Below are positions 59,683 to 64,000 of a DNA stretch of 64,000 nt, piece after piece (within the stretch, counting starts at the first letter, position 1; the number at the start of each line of letters is the position of its first letter). The stretch comes from Candidatus Bathyarchaeia archaeon (GTDB lineage: Archaea; Thermoproteota; Bathyarchaeia; 40CM-2-53-6), in the NCBI GenBank assembly GCA_035935655.1, contig DASYWW010000060.1, positions 1 to 64,000 of the forward strand. The letters run 5' to 3'. The notes below the pieces were generated by a model. It saw nothing but the letters and a program-made list of their open reading frames with translations, was not told where the DNA came from and searched no databases. The position numbers were made by a program, and so were the translations under genes.

Positions 59683-61207
59683 GACGCTTGATTCTAGATT
59701 CAACAATTCTTAGAGCCTGCTCTTCAAGCTGCGCTGCTTCCTTCCGAAGCTCGGAGACCTTTCTTGAGATCTTTTCCACATACTTTTGATCATCAAGACT
59801 CGCTAAATTGATCACGACATTGCTTGCCGCTCCTTCAACAGCTGCTCGCGCCGCTGAGACCGCAGTGACTAAATCGGACAGCGCGTTTGTGGAGCCTTTC
59901 TCCGCGACCTCGCTAGCTAATCGGAGAACCTCCGCTGAAGTTTCAAGAGTTGAAAGTGGGACCTCAGATGCCTCGATAGTTGCTTCTGCAATGGCCTTCT
60001 TTCGAACTTCAGGCTGATCCTTTGAGAGCTTGAACGCTTTCATCACCAAGTCAAAGGCCCTAGTGTCTTCTACAACGAGCTGTAGAAGTCTCTGGCGAAG
60101 AGCTTCGCCCTCCTTTACTACCTCTGCAAGCTTTTCTGCACTAGGTGGCGCGTCCTTTTTTCCCAGCGTGATCCGGGCAACCATGCAGACCAGCCCTGCT
60201 GCCAGTGCGCCCATGTACGCGGAGACGCTTCCGCCTCCCGGAGTTGCCTTCTTGGATGCGACTTCTTCGCTGAACAAGGCCAAGCTTTGGTCGGTCAATA
60301 TTGATGGCTTGGGGGCGAAGAGCTTCCTCTCCAAGACTTGATCTCGACTGAAATTCTCGAGGCGCAAATAGAACTCCGCCGAGTCAACTAGCGCATCCAT
60401 GGGCGTTAGTCCTACGATTTCGCTGCCGACAACTGGAGTGCCATAGCGGTCTGCGAATAGTTTGACGAGTTCGTATGCCTTGAACAATTGACTCTTGCGA
60501 TAATTCGTCAGGTTCATTGACACCTGGACTAATCCTCGCTCTTTCAGCTCGAACCCGAGAGCCTTTACGAATGATAGACCGCCGTCCTTCGCTCGTAATT
60601 GATGAGCTATTTTCTTCGCGACGTCTAGGTCACTCGTTCCAAGGTTGACGTTGTAAGCTATCAGAATCTCGCGGGCTCCAACAGCCGTCGCGCCAGCGGT
60701 AGGATGAATCTTCTCGGGACCGAAGTCCGGTTTTCTCGCCGGCTTTTTACCGATCTTGTCTCGAAGGCCTTCAAACTCTCCCTCCCGGACATCAGCAAGG
60801 TTCTTCCTTTCAGGGACCGTGGCCGCTTCTTCGTATAAGAAGACGGGCACATGGAATTTCTCAGTGAATTCTTTCCCGAAGGCGCGAGCCAGGGAGACGC
60901 ATTCTTCCATCGAAATGCCAGATATTGGAACAAAGGGTACGACATCTACCGCACCCATCCGTGGATGCTCGCCTTTGTGATTTCTCAGATCGATAAGCTC
61001 GATCGCCTTTTGGCTCGCAGCTAATGCAGCATCTTTCACTGGTCCAGGCTCGCCGACGAAGCTTATCACGGACCGGTTGTGGTCCGGGTTGGACTCGACA
61101 TCTAGAAGAATTACGCCAGGGGTCTTTCTTATGGCGTCCGCGATGGATTCGATGACATCTTTTCTTCGGCCCTCGCTGAAGTTAGGAACACACTCGACTA
61201 GCCGCAA
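59666..61207 (-). CDS. ftcD: Glutamate formimidoyltransferase / formimidoyl-THF cyclodeaminase
   Basis: 513 residues, two domains. Residues ~1-300 are the transferase, with VECVPNFSEGRRKDVIE, HKGEHPRMGAVDVVPFVP and HPTAGATAVGAREILIAYN. Residues ~310-500 are the cyclodeaminase, with ATPGGGSVSAYMGALAAGL and helical continuation. The enzyme moves the formimino group of formiminoglutamate to tetrahydrofolate and then releases ammonia, giving 5,10-methenyl-THF. It is the last step of one histidine-breakdown route. No other hut genes are in the window. The two domains are fused as in animals. Confidence 0.95.
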   Translation of the reverse strand: MRLVECVPNFSEGRRKDVIESIADAIRKTPGVILLDVESNPDHNRSVISFVGEPGPVKDAALAASQKAIELIDLRNHKGEHPRMGAVDVVPFVPISGISMEECVSLARAFGKEFTEKFHVPVFLYEEAATVPERKNLADVREGEFEGLRDKIGKKPARKPDFGPEKIHPTAGATAVGAREILIAYNVNLGTSDLDVAKKIAHQLRAKDGGLSFVKALGFELKERGLVQVSMNLTNYRKSQLFKAYELVKLFADRYGTPVVGSEIVGLTPMDALVDSAEFYLRLENFSRDQVLERKLFAPKPSILTDQSLALFSEEVASKKATPGGGSVSAYMGALAAGLVCMVARITLGKKDAPPSAEKLAEVVKEGEALRQRLLQLVVEDTRAFDLVMKAFKLSKDQPEVRKKAIAEATIEASEVPLSTLETSAEVLRLASEVAEKGSTNALSDLVTAVSAARAAVEGAASNVVINLASLDDQKYVEKISRKVSELRKEAAQLEEQALRIVESRIKRPRIPA

Positions 61208-61276
61208 CCTTTTCGCCCTACGAGACTGAAGAGCCTGATTCCTTAAAGATTCAAACAGCTGGATGCCTGATGGATT

Positions 61277-61459
61277 CTAGCCTCTGAGGAAGCCTCGAAA
61301 CTGTCGTTCTGCCCTCAATCGGGTCTCAATCTGGTCCAATCGGCTTTGCAGTTTCTCGATTATGGAGTCGACTTGATCGGACCTCCGATCTAGTTTTCCC
61401 AGGCGTTCTTCAATCTGGTCAAGTCGGCGCTCCGTCTTCTTGACTCGTTCCTCGCTCAT
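61277..61459 (-). CDS. Small coiled-coil protein
   Basis: 60 residues from ATG 61459. Heptad repeats are clear in KKTERRLDQIEERLGKLDRR and SIIEKLQSRLDQIETRLRAE. No other domain fits. It probably forms dimers or trimers. A longer frame upstream (61504) lacks coiled-coil character and was not used. Confidence 0.55.
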   Translation of the reverse strand: MSEERVKKTERRLDQIEERLGKLDRRSDQVDSIIEKLQSRLDQIETRLRAERQFRGFLRG

Positions 61460-61523
61460 ACGATACAATCTCGCAGAAGTCAATTCAAAGCTTATCGATA
61501 GCAATCATTGGGGAGTTGACTCA

Positions 61524-61928
61524 TCATTGTTCCCGTTCGATACGCTCTTTGTCCTCTTCCTCTTCGATCATCAATCTTCTCCCTTGTCGGAAAGACCAAG
61601 ACCTTCTTCCTAGATTGCCAAAGATCGCGGTCACGGTGACAGTGAGGCCAGTTGGGATGAGCAACATGCTCCAGGGGGAGAAAAAAACCAGTCCAGGAAT
61701 TAGAATTGCCAGTCCGGCTGCAGTTCCACCTAGAACTTTCACAACGCCCTTCTTCCGCATTTGACGAGTCAGCTGCCTCTCCGCCACACGTCTTTTGAAT
61801 TCATCCTCTAACTCAACCTGTTCCACGGATTCAGTCATTGGAGATACGGTCGACAGGTTTTCTCCGCAGACCCCGCAAGTAGACTCTTCGTCGGGGCCAA
61901 TCGATCCGCAACCAGGACACTTCTTCAA
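61524..61928 (-). CDS. Zinc-ribbon membrane protein
   Basis: 134 residues. The N-terminal ribbon has CPGCGS and CGVCG, twelve residues apart. Two hydrophobic stretches follow, GGTAAGLAILIPGLVFF and MLLIPTGLTVTVTAIFG, then a basic-acidic tail (EEEEDKERIEREQ). Such ribbon-plus-helices proteins are common in archaea and their function is unknown. It lies between the coiled-coil gene and the Nudix gene on the same strand. Confidence 0.6.
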   Translation of the reverse strand: MKKCPGCGSIGPDEESTCGVCGENLSTVSPMTESVEQVELEDEFKRRVAERQLTRQMRKKGVVKVLGGTAAGLAILIPGLVFFSPWSMLLIPTGLTVTVTAIFGNLGRRSWSFRQGRRLMIEEEEDKERIEREQ

Positions 61929-62025
61929 TCAGAACTTCTCCTTGATAGAAAAAAGTCGAACGATGTTCCTAGGGAAGTCCCGCTCTGTTAGCTTATTCTT
62001 TGCGGTCACTAAGACGGGCTCCAAG

Positions 62026-62493
62026 CTAGAGAAGCTGAATCGTATGATCAACCAGTTTCTCGAAGTCTCCTCTGAAGTAGAATTCTCCCTTGAAAGGTCT
62101 GCCTTCTACTGCGTGCTTGTACCAGTATCTGTCATCCTCCCACATCTGGTCAAATGGAGGGTGGTCGGTTGGAAACCACTGGAGGACGCCTTCCTTGCCT
62201 TCCTTTATTGTGCCGTGAAATTCGGTCGTGAGAAAAACGTGTGCTATCCAGTCAGGGTTTTCACGTCCGTCATGTTTGAAAAAGGCAAGGGTTCCAACGC
62301 GTCTTGGTCCTTGGACGACCAGACCAGTTTCTTCGTGGACTTCTCTCACAGCGCATTGTTCGGCATCCTCGTTGGGGTGTAGTTTTCCACCTGGTGCGTT
62401 CCATTTTCCGGCTCCGAAGAGTCCGGGGTTCTTTTTCAGCAACAGGACCCTGTTATCATGAAGAATGAAGCATAGGGTTGCGTGGATAGTCAT
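62026..62493 (-). CDS. Nudix hydrolase, MutT-like
   Basis: 155 residues. The Nudix box is complete: GKLHPNEDAEQCAVREVHEETGL fits G-x5-E-x7-RE-x2-EE-x-G. The start HATLCFILHDNRVLLLKKNP and the GAGKWNAPGGKLHP motif are close to MTH1/8-oxo-dGTPase type proteins. It probably hydrolyses oxidised nucleotides. It lies ten bases from the nac gene, in the same direction. Confidence 0.93.
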   Translation of the reverse strand: MTIHATLCFILHDNRVLLLKKNPGLFGAGKWNAPGGKLHPNEDAEQCAVREVHEETGLVVQGPRRVGTLAFFKHDGRENPDWIAHVFLTTEFHGTIKEGKEGVLQWFPTDHPPFDQMWEDDRYWYKHAVEGRPFKGEFYFRGDFEKLVDHTIQLL

Positions 62494-62502
62494 CTAGTCA
62501 AA

Positions 62503-62859
62503 TCAATGGTTGCGTTTCTGTTTCAGCAGGATGATGGCCTGTGCAAGGTCCCCGCCTGATTGTCGAAGTGCGTTCGTCGCTTCTTCTGCGGACACTCCTG
62601 CTTGTGAGGCGACAAGCTTCACGTCATCGTCAGAGCCTCCGCCTATTCCCTCCTCCCTCATCGTTCCTCCTCCGACTTGGTAGACTGTCTGTCCCTGTAC
62701 GGTCACAGTAGCGACTTCGGGATTGTCAATAACGATTCTCCTGGTCGGGGTTTCCATGATCACTTTTGTGACGTCGTCTAGTTGTTGGACTTGCATGCCC
62801 ATGCGTTGCATCATCCGGTTTGCTTCGCGGGGGTTGATCTTTCCTCGACGCATCATCAC
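62503..62859 (-). CDS. nac: Nascent polypeptide-associated complex protein
   Basis: 118 residues. The archaeal NAC starts with REANRMMQRMGMQVQQLDDV and the NAC strands VIMETPTRRIVIDNPEVATV. A Gly-rich linker is followed by a UBA domain, DVKLVASQAGVSAEEATNAL then GGDLAQAIILLKQK. It binds near the ribosomal tunnel exit and shields new chains. It is adjacent to the PUA-domain gene, a common archaeal arrangement. Confidence 0.95.
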   Translation of the reverse strand: MMMRRGKINPREANRMMQRMGMQVQQLDDVTKVIMETPTRRIVIDNPEVATVTVQGQTVYQVGGGTMREEGIGGGSDDDVKLVASQAGVSAEEATNALRQSGGDLAQAIILLKQKRNH

Positions 62860-62896
62860 GAAATCGCTGTCTCCACGCGTTCAGGGATTGTTAAGC

Positions 62897-63388
62897 CTAT
62901 TCAGAATCCGCAACGCCATGGCGAACCTTCACTGCTAACCCGATTTTGAAGCTCTGCATCTCTATCGCGTTGAAGAAGGATCTTCCGACAGCAAGCAAGC
63001 GGTCCTTCTTGTCCACCACCAGAACCTCCTCTTGAGGCCGCAGCTCGGGATCCACGCCTGTCACGTGTTTGGCGAACACGTTTCCACCCTTTCTGATGAA
63101 TGACTCGACTCCTGGTGTGACCGTGACTCGGAGTTTCGGCGTCTTGAACACACGCTTCAACGCGAGTCCTCCATTCACCGTGAGCGCTAGAAGCCCGTCT
63201 TTGGGGCGATACGTGGCCAGTAATTTCCCATCATTGTACACGTGGCGTATTCTATGTGTATTCGGGGATCGTACGATTAGTATTGACGGGGGAAAGGCTT
63301 TCTCGGCTCCTCGCCCAAACTGGTATGCTGCGACAGCCCTGATCCTTCTTAGTTCGTGGAGCTGGGGTTTGACAGGCTGAAGCGGCAT
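62897..63388 (-). CDS. PUA domain RNA-binding protein
   Basis: 163 residues. The first half is a beta-rich N-terminal module (HRIRHVYNDGKLLATYRPKD; LLALTVNGGLALKRVF). The second half is a PUA domain with SFIRKGGNVFAKHVTGVDPE and EVLVVDKKDRLLAVGRSFFN. PUA domains bind RNA in tRNA modification enzymes; this stand-alone form occurs in many archaea and lies next to nac. The exact RNA target is unknown. ATG at 63388. Confidence 0.88.
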   Translation of the reverse strand: MPLQPVKPQLHELRRIRAVAAYQFGRGAEKAFPPSILIVRSPNTHRIRHVYNDGKLLATYRPKDGLLALTVNGGLALKRVFKTPKLRVTVTPGVESFIRKGGNVFAKHVTGVDPELRPQEEVLVVDKKDRLLAVGRSFFNAIEMQSFKIGLAVKVRHGVADSE

Positions 63389-63464
63389 TGCTGTTCCGAT
63401 AGCTAATTAAGCTGGGTCGGAGCCTATTTCTATTGTTTCTCGCCGCGAGGTCTTGTAGCAACCA

Positions 63465-63977
63465 TTGTACTGTGAGGTTTGCGGGAACGAGATTGTCGGT
63501 AGACCCGCCCGGTCCCTTGTCGAAGGCGCGACCCTGATTGTTTGCCAGCAATGTTCGAGCTTGGGGAAGGAGCTTCCAGGCTTTCCCGAGAGAAAGCGCG
63601 GAACAGCCCGTCTCGGCCCGGTGCCATCCCACACTAGAACTCCACTCGAGAGTCTTCCGAAAGCAATTGAGGAGTCGGATCTAGTGGAGGATTATCCTGA
63701 GATCGTGAAGGAAGGTCGTGAGAAGCTGGGCTTGTCGCAGACGGATCTCGCGTTCAAGGCGAAGGAGAAGCTGACGGTTATCCAGAAGATCGAGTTGGGC
63801 AAGATCGTGCCTACGATGCGGTTGACCAAGGAATTGGAACATATTCTAAGGGTCAAACTGCTTGCTCCGCGAGGTGAGCTCGAGGTTTCCACAGTACCAG
63901 TCAAACAAGCCGGCCCTAGAGAGCTAACCCTCGGCGATATCGCGCTCGTAAGGCATCGAGAGCCCGAAAGCAAGTAA
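63465..63977 (+). CDS. mbf1: Multiprotein bridging factor MBF1
   Basis: 170 residues, TTG start. The N-terminal zinc ribbon has CEVCGNEI and CQQCSSLG. The C-terminal Cro/C1-type HTH reads IVKEGREKLGLSQTDLAFKA and TVIQKIELGKIVPTMRLTKE. MBF1 is a conserved archaeal/eukaryal transcription and translation coactivator that binds TBP or the ribosome. It is divergent from the PUA gene. Confidence 0.93.
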   Translation: MYCEVCGNEIVGRPARSLVEGATLIVCQQCSSLGKELPGFPERKRGTARLGPVPSHTRTPLESLPKAIEESDLVEDYPEIVKEGREKLGLSQTDLAFKAKEKLTVIQKIELGKIVPTMRLTKELEHILRVKLLAPRGELEVSTVPVKQAGPRELTLGDIALVRHREPESK

Positions 63978-64000
63978 CAGTGCAGGGGCCCAACCTGACC

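Noticed and set aside
1-64000. CRISPR array or insertion sequence
   Set aside because: No evenly spaced direct repeats and no transposase-like DDE, IS200 or IS605 frame were found on either strand.

Overview
The window is archaeal. It encodes the small subunit of DNA polymerase D, archaeal NAC, MBF1, an AbrB–PhoU regulator, an Ogg2-type 8-oxoguanine glycosylase, PyrI, an A-type ATP synthase subunit F, an F420-type luciferase-like oxidoreductase and an intron-bearing tRNA-Pro. PolD together with a multi-intron tRNA points to the TACK side of the archaea, perhaps a terrestrial Bathyarchaeia or Thaumarchaeota-related lineage. That placement is inference only. Codon spacing is dense, many start codons are GTG or TTG, and many genes carry zinc ribbons.

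Layout. 1-7.3 kb is an accessory block of small hypothetical, zinc-ribbon and HTH proteins, including a PD-(D/E)XK-like protein and a three-gene cassette of two HTH proteins plus a possible HEPN protein. 7.6-17.5 kb is a housekeeping block: atpF-like, ogg2, pyrI, PolD small subunit, PhoU-like, hflX, ppk2, an MFS exporter and a methyltransferase. 18.5-28.1 kb holds a secreted RHS/YD-repeat polymorphic toxin about 2,690 codons long. It has an internal Hint-like segment and a C-terminal PD-(D/E)XK nuclease tip, and an intact candidate immunity gene follows. The toxin reading frame is interrupted by three indels and one amber codon. 28-38 kb has a receiver-like protein, pyrB, a large UPF0182 membrane protein, a winged-helix/ATP-cone/NrdD-like fusion and a GvpD/KaiC-like ATPase. 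38-58 kb is a mixed metabolic and accessory region: an ABC transporter, acyl-CoA dehydrogenase, acetyltransferases, an LLM oxidoreductase, several methyltransferases, secreted proteins and a membrane-anchored cyclophilin. Several genes there are split by frameshifts. 58.3-59.7 kb is a compact locus of two very short Cys-rich peptides flanking a 181-residue protein, divergent from an HxlR-family regulator with a Cys-rich N-terminus. Two inverted repeats lie between the divergent transcripts. 59.7-64 kb returns to core genes: ftcD, Nudix, nac, a PUA protein and MBF1.

The two most interesting systems are the archaeal RHS–Hint–nuclease toxin with its immunity gene and the Cys-rich micropeptide/HxlR locus. 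A Cys-depleted ribonucleotide-reductase-like protein fused to a winged helix is a third candidate for a new type of nucleotide-sensing regulator. Six genes besides the toxin are read through indels, several in homopolymer runs, so assembly error must be separated from real decay.
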